In this document: positions 30,066 through 39,462 of the stretch, piece after piece
How the letters are laid out: each line of letters starts with the position of its first letter
Position numbering within the stretch: position 1 is the stretch's first letter
From: Citrobacter sp. R56
Lineage (GTDB): Bacteria; Pseudomonadota; Gammaproteobacteria; Enterobacterales; Enterobacteriaceae
Direction: 5' to 3'
DNA: 64,000 bases
Assembly: GCF_016811995.1 (NCBI RefSeq)
Contig: NZ_CP069159.1
Location: 2,170,001-2,234,000, forward strand
The notes under the pieces: model-generated
The model's database searches: none
Seen by the model: the letters and a program-made list of their open reading frames with translations, nothing else
Told to the model about the DNA's origin: nothing
Made by a program: the position numbers and the translations under genes

Positions 30066-30794
30066 GATGATGCTCAATAAAAGATATCATAATATTATGT
30101 CAATTTTACATATTACATTTTTGATTAAATTTGCTTTTTTTTCGGACTAAATTAAGTTTGCTATCTGTATAAAAAGATGCTGAGGCATCTGTGGATCGTT
30201 TGTTTGTTTTTTTGCCCTTATATATTAAAGCGATACTGAAACCAGACGTGTTCAGAATAACGCCTCCACCACTCGCCGTCGTAGCGTCTTAATCCGCCTT
30301 GTACGGTTTACTCCCTTCATAGCGAGTCGGGTAAAGATGAGAGATGGGCTACGTGGTACTCACAGGCAACCGATTCCGGAATGAATGATAAGCAACCCCA
30401 AAAACTGATCGAAGAATACTCCTGCGACTGTATCGCTCAGTGTACATCCCGCGGCGCTTGCGTTGATGTTCACCGTCAATGAGAGAATTGGGGTTCTGGA
30501 AAGCGCTTCGGGAATCGCACTTATCTGGCGTCAGATATCCAGATTCTGGGGGTATCTGGGGGGCTTGTGGGGTATTTGGCAGCAAAATTGCACACTATTG
30601 CCGCGAGGGCCTTGAGTGCTATGTATCTGATTAATTAGATATCTTTATGAAAAATCTGTACTCTATAAATATTACATATAATTCAAGAGCATCTATCCTT
30701 ATTAGTGGCGCCTTGTTCAAGTGAACCATCAAACATGCCACAATACGGGCCTTAACCGGCTATATTTTTTGCTAAATCAGGACATTAACTACCC
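30066..30794. other. Gene-poor AT-rich region upstream of ydbH
   Basis: 729 bp without a convincing gene. Residues 30066-30240 are very AT-rich and include a small hairpin AGATGC ... GCATCT at about 30175-30190, plausible as a promoter region for the diguanylate cyclase. Between about 30285 and 30480 the plus strand is open for about 65 codons without a good start, then open again after one stop, and the minus strand holds a 78-codon frame. This may be a decayed coding remnant. The final 190 bp should contain the ydbH promoter. Confidence 0.4.
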
Positions 30795-33434
30795 ATGAAG
30801 GGTAAATATAAAGCCGTTCTCGCACTACTTCTATTATTGACCCTGATACCGCTGACGTTGATTATGACGCTGGGGTTATGGGTTCCCACACTGGCAGGGA
30901 TCTGGCTGCCCGTGGGTACGCGTATCGCGTTGGATAAGAGTCCGCGTCTTACGCGTGATGGATTACATATTCCTGAACTGCGCTACCTGGTCGGCGACTG
31001 CCAGTTAGCGAAGGTCACCGAGGCCGGACTTTCTCACCCGAGCCGCTGGCGGTTAAACGTTGGCACAATCGAGCTTGATTCAGCCTGTCTGGCAAAACTC
31101 CCCGAGGCCACACAATCACCTGCAGCCCCCAAAACGCTGGCTGAATGGCAGTCGATGCTGCCGAATACCTGGATTAATATCGACAAAATTATCCTTTCGC
31201 CCTGGCAGGAGTGGCAGGGGAAACTGTCTGTCTCTCTGACGCCCACTCTCCAGCAACTCCGTTATCAGGGCGATAAAGTCACATTCCAGGGTCACCTGCG
31301 CGGGCAGACGCTCACCGTCAGTGAACTGGAAGTGTCCGCTTTCGAGCAACAGCCGCCGGTGAAACTGGTCGGGGAGTTCACTCTGCCGCTCGTGCCCGAT
31401 GGGCTGCCCGTGAGCGGCCATGCCGTGACCACACTCAGTTTGCCGCAAGAACCCTCGTTGGTGGATGCCGAAATTGACTGGCAGGACAACGCCGGGCAAC
31501 TGGTGGTGATGGCGCGCGATAATCCGGATCCGCTGCTGGATCTCCCCTGGGAAGTGACGCGTCAACAGTTCACCATTAGCGACGGGCGCTGGGCGTGGCC
31601 ATATCAGGGCTTTCCGCTCAGCGGGCGGATGGGGCTCAAAATAGAGAACTGGCAGGCCGGACCCGAAAATGCGCTCGTGAGCGGGCGGTTGAACGTGCTT
31701 ACCCAGGGTGATGCGGGGAAAGGGAACGCGGTGCTGACGTTCGGACCGGGGAAACTCAGCATGGATAACAGTGAGATGCCATTGCAGGTCACCGGGGAAG
31801 CGAAACAGGGCGATCTGATTTTCTACGCCATTTTGCCTGCACAACTCACCGGGAGTCTGGCCGCGCCGCAACTGGACTTCGCGCCAGGCGCATTGCTGCG
31901 TTCCCGTGGTCGGGTCATCGACTCTCTGGATATTGATGAGATCCGCTGGCCGCTGGCGGGCGTGAAGGTGACGCCGCGTGGGGTCGATGGCCGCTTGCAG
32001 GCCATTTTGCGCGCTCACGAGAATAAAATGGGTGATTTTGTCCTGCACCTGGATGGCATGGCGAATGACTTTCTTCCGGACGCGGGGCGCTGGCAGTGGC
32101 GCTACTGGGGAACGGGCAGTTTTACCCCGATGCATGCCCACTGGGACGTCGCCGGTCGGGGCGAGTGGCATGACGAAACGATCACCCTCACCGATCTGTC
32201 TACCGGATTTGACCAACTGCAGTACGGCACCATGAAGGTGGACAGCCCGCGTCTGATACTCGAACAGCCGGTAGTGTGGGTTCGCGACGCGAAGAAACCC
32301 GCCTTTAGCGGCGCATTGTCCTTTGATGCGGGGAAAACAACCTTTACCGGCGGCAGTGTGTTACCGCCTTCAACGTTGAAATTCAGCGTCGAAGGTCGCG
32401 ATCCGACGTTTTTCCAATATAAAGGCGATCTGCACGCGGGGGCTATCGGTCCGGTACGGGTGATCGGGCGCTGGGATGGCGTACGTCTGCGCGGGCAGGC
32501 CTGGTGGCCAAAGCAGTCACTGACGGTCTTTCAGCCGTTAATACCGCCTGAATGGAAGATGAAATTACGCGAAGGCGAGCTGTATGCGCAGATTGCATTC
32601 TCTGCCGCGCAAGAGCAGGGTTTTGAAGCGGGCGGTCACGGCGTGCTGAAAGGCGGTAGCGCGTGGATGCCTGACAACGAAATCAATGGCGTGGATTTTG
32701 TGCTGCCGTTTCGTTTTAGCGCAGGCGTCTGGCAACTGGGGACGCGGGGGCCGGTGTCGTTGCGTATCGCTGAAGTCATCAACCAGGTGACGGCGAAAAA
32801 TATAACGGCCGATCTGCAGGGGAATTATCCCTGGAGCGAAGAGGATCCTCTGCTGTTAAGCGATGTCAGCGTCGATGTGTTGGGCGGGAAAGTCACCATG
32901 CAGCAGTTGCGGATGCCACAGCACGATCCGGCACTCCTGCGGGTACAGAACATCTCGTCAAGCGAGCTTATCAGCGCTGTTAACCCGAAACAGTTCGCCA
33001 TGTCTGGCCCGGTTAGCGGTGCGTTACCGCTGTGGTTAAACAATGAAAAATGGATCATCAAAGATGGCTGGCTGACGAATCCTGGCCCCATGACTTTGCG
33101 AATTGATAAAGACACTGCCGATGCCGTGGTCAAAGACAATATGGCTGCGGGTGCCGCGATCAACTGGCTACGTTATATGGAAATTGCCCATTCCTGGACG
33201 AAAATCAATTTAGATAATTTGGGTGTATTGACCATGCAGGCGACGATTGCGGGCAGCAGTCGCGTTGATGGAAAAGTGGGGCGGGTAAACCTGAACTACA
33301 CCCATGAAGAAAATGTGTTTACGCTCTGGCGCAGCCTGCGTTTTGGCGACAATTTACAGGCATGGCTAGAACAAAATACAGCGTTGCCAGAAACCCATTG
33401 CCCGGAAGGCAAGGAATGTGAGGAACCACAATGA
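30795..33434 (+). CDS. ydbH: AsmA-like envelope protein YdbH
   Basis: 879-aa protein with one N-terminal membrane helix (about 7-35) followed by a long beta-rich periplasmic body typical of AsmA-like or bridge-like lipid transfer proteins. In E. coli YdbH, TamB and YhdP act redundantly to move phospholipids from inner to outer membrane, and YdbH needs the lipoprotein YnbE. The C-terminal CPEGKECEEP is cysteine-bearing. ynbE follows with an ATGA overlap and ydbL 7 nt later, so the three form a tight operon. Confidence 0.95.
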   Translation: MKGKYKAVLALLLLLTLIPLTLIMTLGLWVPTLAGIWLPVGTRIALDKSPRLTRDGLHIPELRYLVGDCQLAKVTEAGLSHPSRWRLNVGTIELDSACLAKLPEATQSPAAPKTLAEWQSMLPNTWINIDKIILSPWQEWQGKLSVSLTPTLQQLRYQGDKVTFQGHLRGQTLTVSELEVSAFEQQPPVKLVGEFTLPLVPDGLPVSGHAVTTLSLPQEPSLVDAEIDWQDNAGQLVVMARDNPDPLLDLPWEVTRQQFTISDGRWAWPYQGFPLSGRMGLKIENWQAGPENALVSGRLNVLTQGDAGKGNAVLTFGPGKLSMDNSEMPLQVTGEAKQGDLIFYAILPAQLTGSLAAPQLDFAPGALLRSRGRVIDSLDIDEIRWPLAGVKVTPRGVDGRLQAILRAHENKMGDFVLHLDGMANDFLPDAGRWQWRYWGTGSFTPMHAHWDVAGRGEWHDETITLTDLSTGFDQLQYGTMKVDSPRLILEQPVVWVRDAKKPAFSGALSFDAGKTTFTGGSVLPPSTLKFSVEGRDPTFFQYKGDLHAGAIGPVRVIGRWDGVRLRGQAWWPKQSLTVFQPLIPPEWKMKLREGELYAQIAFSAAQEQGFEAGGHGVLKGGSAWMPDNEINGVDFVLPFRFSAGVWQLGTRGPVSLRIAEVINQVTAKNITADLQGNYPWSEEDPLLLSDVSVDVLGGKVTMQQLRMPQHDPALLRVQNISSSELISAVNPKQFAMSGPVSGALPLWLNNEKWIIKDGWLTNPGPMTLRIDKDTADAVVKDNMAAGAAINWLRYMEIAHSWTKINLDNLGVLTMQATIAGSSRVDGKVGRVNLNYTHEENVFTLWRSLRFGDNLQAWLEQNTALPETHCPEGKECEEPQ

Positions 33435-33622
33435 AAATGATGACTGCCATGCTGGCGCTGTGTGCCTCTGCGTTAGTGACCGGCTGTACGCCCCGTATTG
33501 AAGTCGCCGCACCGAAAGAGCCCATCACCATTAATATGAATGTCAAAATTGAACATGAGATTCATATCAAAGTGGATAAAGACGTGGAAAGCTTACTGAA
33601 GTCGCGCAGCGATTTATTCTGA
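33431..33622 (+). CDS. ynbE: Lipoprotein YnbE
   Basis: 63 aa with a short signal peptide and lipobox VTGC (Cys19). The remaining beta-strand-forming segment ITINMNVKIEHEIHIKV matches the family. In E. coli YnbE is an outer-membrane lipoprotein that forms oligomers capping the YdbH bridge. The start codon overlaps the ydbH stop (ATGA), implying translational coupling. Confidence 0.93.
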   Translation: MKMMTAMLALCASALVTGCTPRIEVAAPKEPITINMNVKIEHEIHIKVDKDVESLLKSRSDLF

Positions 33623-33629
33623 GGTCATG

Positions 33630-33953
33630 ATGAAAAAACAGCTAACACTGACGGTGCTTATTCTGAGTTTGCTGAGCGGCAATGTGATGGCGTTGACCCT
33701 CAACGATGCCCGAACCCAGGGGCGCGTCGGGGAAACGTTGAATGGCTATCTGGTCGCGCTGAAAAACGACGCGGAAACACAAACTCTGGTGAAAAAAATT
33801 AATGAGGCGCGCAGCGCCAGCTATCAGCAACTGGCCGAAACCAATCATATTCCGGTTGATGAAGTGGCGAAAATGGCAGGGCAAAAGCTGGTCGACCGTG
33901 CGAAGCCCGGCGAGTATGTTCAGGGCATCAACGGGAAATGGATGAAAAAGTAA
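33630..33953 (+). CDS. ydbL: DUF1318 periplasmic protein YdbL
   Basis: 107 aa from the second of two adjacent ATGs (33630), which is better spaced from GAGG than the first (33627). A signal peptide ends near VMA-LT. The remainder is DUF1318 (LNDARTQGRVGE ... VQGINGKWMKK). E. coli YdbL is reported as a periplasmic chaperone-like modulator that limits YnbE multimerisation. It is the last gene of the ydbH operon and converges on feaR with no spacer. Confidence 0.92.
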   Translation: MKKQLTLTVLILSLLSGNVMALTLNDARTQGRVGETLNGYLVALKNDAETQTLVKKINEARSASYQQLAETNHIPVDEVAKMAGQKLVDRAKPGEYVQGINGKWMKK

Positions 33954-34862
33954 TTAGCGATAGCGCTTACGGTATTCTCCCGGCGAAATGCCGAAGCGCT
34001 GCTTAAACGCCGTCGAAAAATGGCTATGATCGGTAAATCCCCAGGCATAGCCAATACCCGCCAGTTTCTCTTCTCCGTTAGCCGTACGCAGCATTTGGGC
34101 GCAAAGATCAAGACGGCGATTTTTAATGTATTGCGCCACCACCAGACCTTTATCCGCGAACATGCGGTATAAACTGCGTACCGACATACCACTCTCGGTG
34201 GCGACCCATTCCGGGCGTAGCGTCTCTGACTGAATATGCGCGTCGATCAGCGACAATACATTGCGAAACTGCCGCTCTTTACGCGGCTGCAAGGTCTCCT
34301 GCTGTTGCAGGACCGGCCGTAACAGACACACGATCGCTTCCAGCGCCGCTTCGCTTTCTGTCTCGCTCATGCCCGTGTTGCTCATGCTTTCCTGCAAAAG
34401 TCGGTGACTCAGTTGCACGGTAGGCAGATCCCGCGAGAGCTTTTGCGCACAACTGACTTCCTGAAAGCGAAAGTGTTGTTCGAGCATCTGCCGTGGCAGC
34501 AACAGTGAAACCTGACGGGCTTTTGCCGGCCAGTAAAAAGAGCAGGGGCGCGAGGCGTCAATGAGCGTAATGTCGCCGGTTTCAAGTTCAATCTGGCGAT
34601 CGTCTTGTTCCATCACGGCCTTACCGTCGAGCTGGAACACGGTATAAAACCAGGCGTCATTGCTGTGCTTAATTTCCTGGCGGGTACGAAACAGGTTTAC
34701 CCCTCCCACCGTGACCGTGCTTAACTTCAGATTGTTGGCAAAACTGGATTCCAGTTCGCCAACAAATTCTCCCGCCAATGGGCGGGCAGCAAAGCTGCCG
34801 CAAACCTGATTGATCTGCGCCAGCCACTGTTCGTATTGGTCTTTCTCGCTCACACCAGCCAT
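33954..34862 (-). CDS. feaR: Transcriptional activator FeaR (AraC family)
   Basis: 302 aa. The N-terminal sensing domain (about 1-175) responds to aromatic amines or aldehydes, and the C-terminal AraC/XylS double helix-turn-helix (about 205-300) contains MSVRSLYRMFADKGLV and the signature WGFTDHSHFSTAFKQRFGISPGEYRK. It activates tynA and feaB in E. coli. It is divergent from feaB, and two tandem FeaR-like sites lie in the spacer at 35002-35038. Confidence 0.95.
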   Translation of the reverse strand: MAGVSEKDQYEQWLAQINQVCGSFAARPLAGEFVGELESSFANNLKLSTVTVGGVNLFRTRQEIKHSNDAWFYTVFQLDGKAVMEQDDRQIELETGDITLIDASRPCSFYWPAKARQVSLLLPRQMLEQHFRFQEVSCAQKLSRDLPTVQLSHRLLQESMSNTGMSETESEAALEAIVCLLRPVLQQQETLQPRKERQFRNVLSLIDAHIQSETLRPEWVATESGMSVRSLYRMFADKGLVVAQYIKNRRLDLCAQMLRTANGEEKLAGIGYAWGFTDHSHFSTAFKQRFGISPGEYRKRYR

Positions 34863-35001
34863 TTTTATCTCGCTGCCTTATGCATTGTTTTATTTCTGTT
34901 GCGGTAATGTTGCAAATAGCAAGGGCGTTGTGGGTGACTATAGGAAATAACGCTCGCCGGGCATAGCGTTTGTAAGGGTTATTCTTGGTATTTGCGGAGC
35001 C

Positions 35002-35038
35002 TGTCACAGCAAACAAAGCGATTGTCACAGAGCAAAAA
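35002..35038 (+). promoter_or_regulatory. Tandem FeaR binding sites at the feaB promoter
   Basis: Two copies of TGTCA-N8-AAA at 35002-35017 and 35023-35038, spaced exactly 21 bp (two helical turns). This matches the TGNCA-N8-AAA motif I remember for FeaR. They precede feaB by about 60 bp. A match to the E. coli architecture is inferred. Confidence 0.65.
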
Positions 35039-35097
35039 GCCGGTTTCGTGAAGGCGGCATAGACTGTCTGGACAACCTGCAATACTAAGGAGAATGT

Positions 35098-36597
35098 ATG
35101 TCTGATACACAGGTCACCGTCCTCGCAGCGGTACAACACTTTCTGGACAGGCAGCATGGGCTCTGGATTGATGGGCGCCAGACGCCCTCCGATGGCGATA
35201 AGCGGCTTAGTCTCTACAACCCGGCCACCGGTGAGGTGATTGGCTCAACGGCAGACGCCAGCGTCGCCGATGTCGATCGCGCGGTGATGTCCGGCTGGCG
35301 TGCTTTTGTTTCTCGCACCTGGGCAGGAAAATTACCGGCAGAACGTGAGCGGATCCTGCTGCGTTTCGCCGATCTGGTCGAACAGCACAGCGAGGAGCTG
35401 GCACAGCTCGAAACGCTGGAGCAGGGGAAATCGATCGCGATTGCCCGGGCATTCGAAGTCGGTTGCACGCTGAACTGGATGCGCTATACCGCCGGGTTAA
35501 CGACCAAAATTGCCGGTAAAACGCTGGATCTTTCGATTCCACTGCCGCAAGGCGCGCGTTATCAGGCCTGGACGCGTAAAGAGCCGGTGGGGGTGGTCGC
35601 CGGGATTGTGCCGTGGAACTTCCCGCTGATGATCGGAATGTGGAAAGTGATGCCTGCGCTGGCGGCAGGATGCTCAATCGTTATCAAACCGTCTGAAACT
35701 ACGCCGCTCACGCTGCTGCGCGTCGCGGAACTGGCGACAGAAGCGGGGATCCCGGATGGCGTCTTCAACGTGGTCACTGGCAGCGGCGCGGTGTGCGGCG
35801 CAGCGCTAACCACCCATCCGCATATCGCGAAAGTCAGCTTTACGGGCTCAACGGCGACGGGGAAAAACATCGCGCGTTCGGCCGCAGACCGGCTGACGGG
35901 CGTGACGCTGGAGTTAGGCGGTAAAAATCCGGCGATTGTACTGAAAGATGCCGACCCGCAGTGGGTGATTGAAGGTCTGATGACCGGAAGCTTCCTGAAT
36001 CAGGGGCAGGTGTGTGCGGCCAGTTCGCGTATTTATATTGAAGCCCCGCTTTTTGACACGCTGGTGAGTGGCTTTGAGCAGGCTGTCAAATCGTTGACTA
36101 TCGGGCCGGGGATGTCGCTACAGGCGCAGATTAACCCGCTGGTTTCCCGGGCGCACTGCGACAAGGTACAGACTTTCCTCGATGATGCCCGTGCCAACCA
36201 TGCAGAGCTTCTCTCCGGTGCGGCAATTCCGGATTCGAAAGGGTACTACGTGACGCCGACGCTGGTGGTGAACCCGGATGCCAAACTGCGTCTGACGCGA
36301 GAAGAAGTGTTCGGTCCGGTCGTCAACCTCGTACGCGTGGCGGATGGCGAAGAAGCGCTTCAACTGGCGAACGATACGGAATACGGTCTGACGGCGAGTG
36401 TCTGGACGCAAAATATCAGCAAAGCGCTGGAATATACCGACCGTTTACAAGCCGGAACGGTGTGGGTTAACAGCCATACGCTGATCGATGCCAACCTGCC
36501 ATTTGGCGGAATGAAACAGTCCGGCACCGGGCGTGATTTCGGCCCTGACTGGCTGGACGGCTGGTGTGAAACCAAGTCGGTGTGCGTACGCTATTAA
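35098..36597 (+). CDS. feaB: Phenylacetaldehyde dehydrogenase FeaB
   Basis: NAD-dependent aldehyde dehydrogenase of 499 aa that oxidises phenylacetaldehyde (and related aryl aldehydes made by TynA) to phenylacetate, which then enters the paa pathway in this window. The catalytic Glu lies in LELGGKNP and the nucleophilic Cys in [11 protein letters not shown]; the NAD-binding loop is [15 protein letters not shown] lies 6 nt before the ATG. It is divergent from its activator gene feaR. Confidence 0.96.
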   Translation: MSDTQVTVLAAVQHFLDRQHGLWIDGRQTPSDGDKRLSLYNPATGEVIGSTADASVADVDRAVMSGWRAFVSRTWAGKLPAERERILLRFADLVEQHSEELAQLETLEQGKSIAIARAFEVGCTLNWMRYTAGLTTKIAGKTLDLSIPLPQGARYQAWTRKEPVGVVAGIVPWNFPLMIGMWKVMPALAAGCSIVIKPSETTPLTLLRVAELATEAGIPDGVFNVVTGSGAVCGAALTTHPHIAKVSFTGSTATGKNIARSAADRLTGVTLELGGKNPAIVLKDADPQWVIEGLMTGSFLNQGQVCAASSRIYIEAPLFDTLVSGFEQAVKSLTIGPGMSLQAQINPLVSRAHCDKVQTFLDDARANHAELLSGAAIPDSKGYYVTPTLVVNPDAKLRLTREEVFGPVVNLVRVADGEEALQLANDTEYGLTASVWTQNISKALEYTDRLQAGTVWVNSHTLIDANLPFGGMKQSGTGRDFGPDWLDGWCETKSVCVRY

Positions 36598-36607
36598 TCT
36601 CTGATGG

Positions 36608-36639
36608 GGTGCCCGGTAGCGTGTAGTTTACCGGGCACC
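36608..36639 (+). terminator. Hairpin after feaB
   Basis: Perfect stem GGTGCCCGGTA/TACCGGGCACC with a 10-nt loop, 10 nt after the feaB stop. It is followed by TCATAT rather than a T run. Confidence 0.55.
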
Positions 36640-36872
36640 TCATATCCAGGCCAGATATCCCATCATCAGAAAATTGAGCAAGTTGTACTCTTCTCTCGCA
36701 CCCTTATCCCCGCAAAAATCACCTGTATAGCCGGTGGAATTGACTTCGATGACGACGCTCCCAAAAAGAAACCTCCGCCCGTTTTGTTAAATTTAAATCC
36801 ATAGAAAATCAGGTAAAGCCAAAATCGGTTGCTGACCACTTCTACTGGCGTCGGTGTTTATGCAAGGATAAA

Positions 36873-36897
36873 AAAAACGGCGCAGCGCGCCGTTTTT
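36873..36897. terminator. Terminator after tynA
   Basis: Stem AAAAACGGCGC/GCGCCGTTTTT with a 3-nt loop, ending in T on both strands. It is a strong bidirectional terminator candidate and lies 14 nt past the tynA stop. Confidence 0.8.
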
Positions 36898-36910
36898 CAC
36901 ATCCCCAACG

Positions 36911-39169
36911 TTACTTCTCTTTCTTCGCCCCTAACGACGGCGTTTCGTCAAAGAAGTTCCACGGTTTCAACAGGGTATGAACCCATTCGGTTGGCATAAT
37001 CGGCCACTCTTCCGCGCGGGCAACGTGGGTGGTGCCGGTTGTCATCCAGACCACGGTGTCGGTATTGTCCAGCGACTCGTTGTCTTTGGTGTACTCGCCA
37101 AGCCCCGTATCATGCGTTGAACGGTTCGGGTATTTGCCTTCCGGGAAACGTTCATCGGCATGGTAACGCGTGACCCACAGCTGTTTGTCCATAAAGCTCA
37201 GACGGTGGTAGATCCACTCATCCGGGGCGAATTTCGCGCCTGTCGCCACAGGGTGGGTACCGCCTGCGTAAGGAATGATCTGATAGGACACCGGGTTGCC
37301 CATGCGGTTTTCTTTGTTGGTGTTACTCAGTAAACGGATGGTGCCTGGGTCAAATTTCTGTGCGGCATCTTTCTCATTACTGATGTTGTACTGATCAATC
37401 TGCATGGTGCTGGTACGCGGCCCGCCAGCGGTGTTAGGTTTCACCACCGGATCCATGGCCACCAGGCTGTTATTCTCGCCATCGACGTCTAAATCCAGGC
37501 GGAAGTTATAAATATGCTGATGGGTGGTACCGACAATATTGTGATCGATAAGCGTACCGTAACGGGTATCGTCTTTTGCGCTTGGATCGTGCATCGTTTT
37601 CGCTTGTACGCCTTTCACCGCTTCAATCCCGGTGGCGCCAGCATCAATACCGATAGTGCCGTTCTGATGGAAAACCCAGTCAAAAATGTAGTCATAGTTG
37701 CCGACGGTACTGATCCAACGCACCACCAGTTCACGACGTTCAGTACTGACGTTAGGTTGCCCCATCTCCTGGTGCTTATATTCCGGGCCCGCGTAGCGCT
37801 CAAAAATAGCCACGGCGCGCGGGATCTCGGTCGGTTTACCGGTGTAGTCCGCGATAGTTTCATTCAGCAGTACGGCGTTGCCCGGCGCATCTTTACCGCG
37901 CTCGATAGGCGAGGTCAGTGTCCCCATCCCGTAATCGCCGGAATCCAGGTAGGCTTTAAAATACCAGCCAATGCCCGGGTCGCCGTAAGGCACGATCATG
38001 CCGCCGAGCGATCCTTCGTACATCACTTTGCGCTTCTTACCGTTATCGTTAAACGTGACGGTTGAAATGATCGGTCCGACGCGCGAATTCAGGCGCAGGT
38101 GGAAGTCCCAGTTTTGCCAGTGGATCATGTCGCCAGTAATGGTGTAGTTCTTGCCTTCAGGCTCGACGATTTGCAGCGGTTTTACCGTCGGGGCATGGCG
38201 ATCGCGACCGTCATACGCACGCGGCGTCAACGGAACCGGAATCACCGGGCCATCTTCAATTTTGATGATTTTCTTCTGCTCAAGATCGACCACGGCGACG
38301 AGGTTTTCAATCGGATGCGCCCAGTAGTTACCGTCGCCGACATCCAGATAGCTGATCACTTTCAGTAAGCGCGCATCCTGTTTTAAGCCATCTTTGCCGT
38401 CAAAGTAGCCGACGGTCAGCGGGGTGGTGATCACTTTTTTCGGGTCGGTGATGCCGTGTTTTGCCAGCGCCTGGGCATACTCTTCGCTGCCATTAATCAC
38501 GTTTTGTACGGTAGCGAAATCGTCCAGCAAGACCATGCCGTGGGCATCTTTGATGGGAGTCCAGGATTCAATCTTTTTGTCATCCAGGGAGACCACGCCT
38601 TCAATGATATTTTTGCCATCCAGCATGATGACATCGGCCTTACGGGGCTGTTTCACCGGGGTTCCGTTCAGGGCGAAATCCCAGACTTCCTCTTTGTTCG
38701 GTTCACGCAGCGAAATTTCGGTAAAGCGGGTATTCGGTTTGAAATCAGGCGAAGTTTTGACGATCTCGACGGCCTGTTTGATCTCGTCGGCGGTCAGCGA
38801 GTTAAGCGGATGGGGGCGCTTTTCCACCTGGAAGGTTTGGTCCAGATCGGACTGAAAAACTTCATTAATAAAGCCGTCGGAGATCCAGGCTTTTTGGTTC
38901 TTCATCACCACCGGAACCTGTAACGTCAGGGATTTACCATTGACGATGGCTGTTTTCGCTCCCGGCTTAACTTTAACGAAAGCGCCGTCTTTGCTGATGG
39001 TAAACATCTGCGCGTAGTCATCCCACTGCACATCTGCACCAAAATCCTGCAGGGTTTTTGTCATTGGCAGCATATGTGCTTCACTGCCATGTGCGAATGC
39101 CTGCGACTGCCAGGAGCACAGCAGGGCGACAGCCAACGCCAGCGCTGTTTTGCGGGGAGTCAGGTCCAT
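36911..39169 (-). CDS. tynA: Copper-containing primary amine oxidase TynA
   Basis: 752-aa periplasmic enzyme that oxidises tyramine, phenethylamine and tryptamine to the aldehyde, ammonia and hydrogen peroxide. The start at 39169 is chosen for its GAGG site 7 nt away and its signal peptide (ending AFA-HG); an open extension to 39274 lacks both. The E. coli-type N-terminal domain (about 30-110) is present. The topaquinone tyrosine is in NYDY, and copper-binding histidines lie in HQHIYNFRLDLDVDG and a later His. Linked with feaB and feaR. Confidence 0.96.
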   Translation of the reverse strand: MDLTPRKTALALAVALLCSWQSQAFAHGSEAHMLPMTKTLQDFGADVQWDDYAQMFTISKDGAFVKVKPGAKTAIVNGKSLTLQVPVVMKNQKAWISDGFINEVFQSDLDQTFQVEKRPHPLNSLTADEIKQAVEIVKTSPDFKPNTRFTEISLREPNKEEVWDFALNGTPVKQPRKADVIMLDGKNIIEGVVSLDDKKIESWTPIKDAHGMVLLDDFATVQNVINGSEEYAQALAKHGITDPKKVITTPLTVGYFDGKDGLKQDARLLKVISYLDVGDGNYWAHPIENLVAVVDLEQKKIIKIEDGPVIPVPLTPRAYDGRDRHAPTVKPLQIVEPEGKNYTITGDMIHWQNWDFHLRLNSRVGPIISTVTFNDNGKKRKVMYEGSLGGMIVPYGDPGIGWYFKAYLDSGDYGMGTLTSPIERGKDAPGNAVLLNETIADYTGKPTEIPRAVAIFERYAGPEYKHQEMGQPNVSTERRELVVRWISTVGNYDYIFDWVFHQNGTIGIDAGATGIEAVKGVQAKTMHDPSAKDDTRYGTLIDHNIVGTTHQHIYNFRLDLDVDGENNSLVAMDPVVKPNTAGGPRTSTMQIDQYNISNEKDAAQKFDPGTIRLLSNTNKENRMGNPVSYQIIPYAGGTHPVATGAKFAPDEWIYHRLSFMDKQLWVTRYHADERFPEGKYPNRSTHDTGLGEYTKDNESLDNTDTVVWMTTGTTHVARAEEWPIMPTEWVHTLLKPWNFFDETPSLGAKKEK

Positions 39170-39275
39170 ATATAACCTCGTCTTGTTGTGTTGTTCTGCG
39201 TTTGTGACCGCTTTTGTGTGCGGTTTATCTATCGCTAACATAGCAATATGGCCGTGGAAACGGTTTGCTTGCATT

Positions 39276-39301
39276 TGCCAGGTTATTTGTCAGATTTGCC
39301 A
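39276..39301 (-). promoter_or_regulatory. FeaR-like sites upstream of tynA
   Basis: On the tynA strand one full TGNCA-N8-AAA match ends at 39286-39301, and a second TGGCA (as TGCCA on plus, 39276-39280) is 21 bp away with its AAA one base off. The spacing matches the tandem pair at feaB. The sites lie about 110 bp before the tynA start. Confidence 0.45.
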
Positions 39302-39462
39302 GATACCTGCCAACCGGTGGCAGACGCGCGACGATGACGCTCACTTGTTATCATTTTTCTGCGAGTCATTTCGGAAATACTCACCGCCAGGGTGAAAAGC
39401 GTTAGCCCATTGTTAATACTTGATACACTATAGGGAAGTCTATCAATTATCAGGGAAAGGTA

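Larger units (their letters stand above)
36598..36910. other. Spacer between feaB and tynA with two hairpins
   Basis: 313 bp between convergent genes. A perfect 11-bp stem (36608-36618 with 36629-36639, loop GCGTGTAGTT) sits right after feaB. Nothing gene-like is seen in the middle. A second hairpin terminator lies at 36873-36897. Confidence 0.6.

Noticed and set aside
30349-30585. 78-codon minus-strand frame in the ldhA-ydbH spacer
   Set aside because: No ribosome site and no recognisable domain; kept only as a possible remnant.
31116-32216. 366-codon open frame on the minus strand opposite ydbH
   Set aside because: It lies wholly within ydbH, has no ribosome site and reads as low-complexity Arg/Gln/His-rich protein, the pattern expected from the antisense of a GC-rich gene.
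37514-38065. 183-codon plus-strand frame opposite tynA
   Set aside because: Fully inside the well-conserved tynA with no family resemblance; shadow frame.
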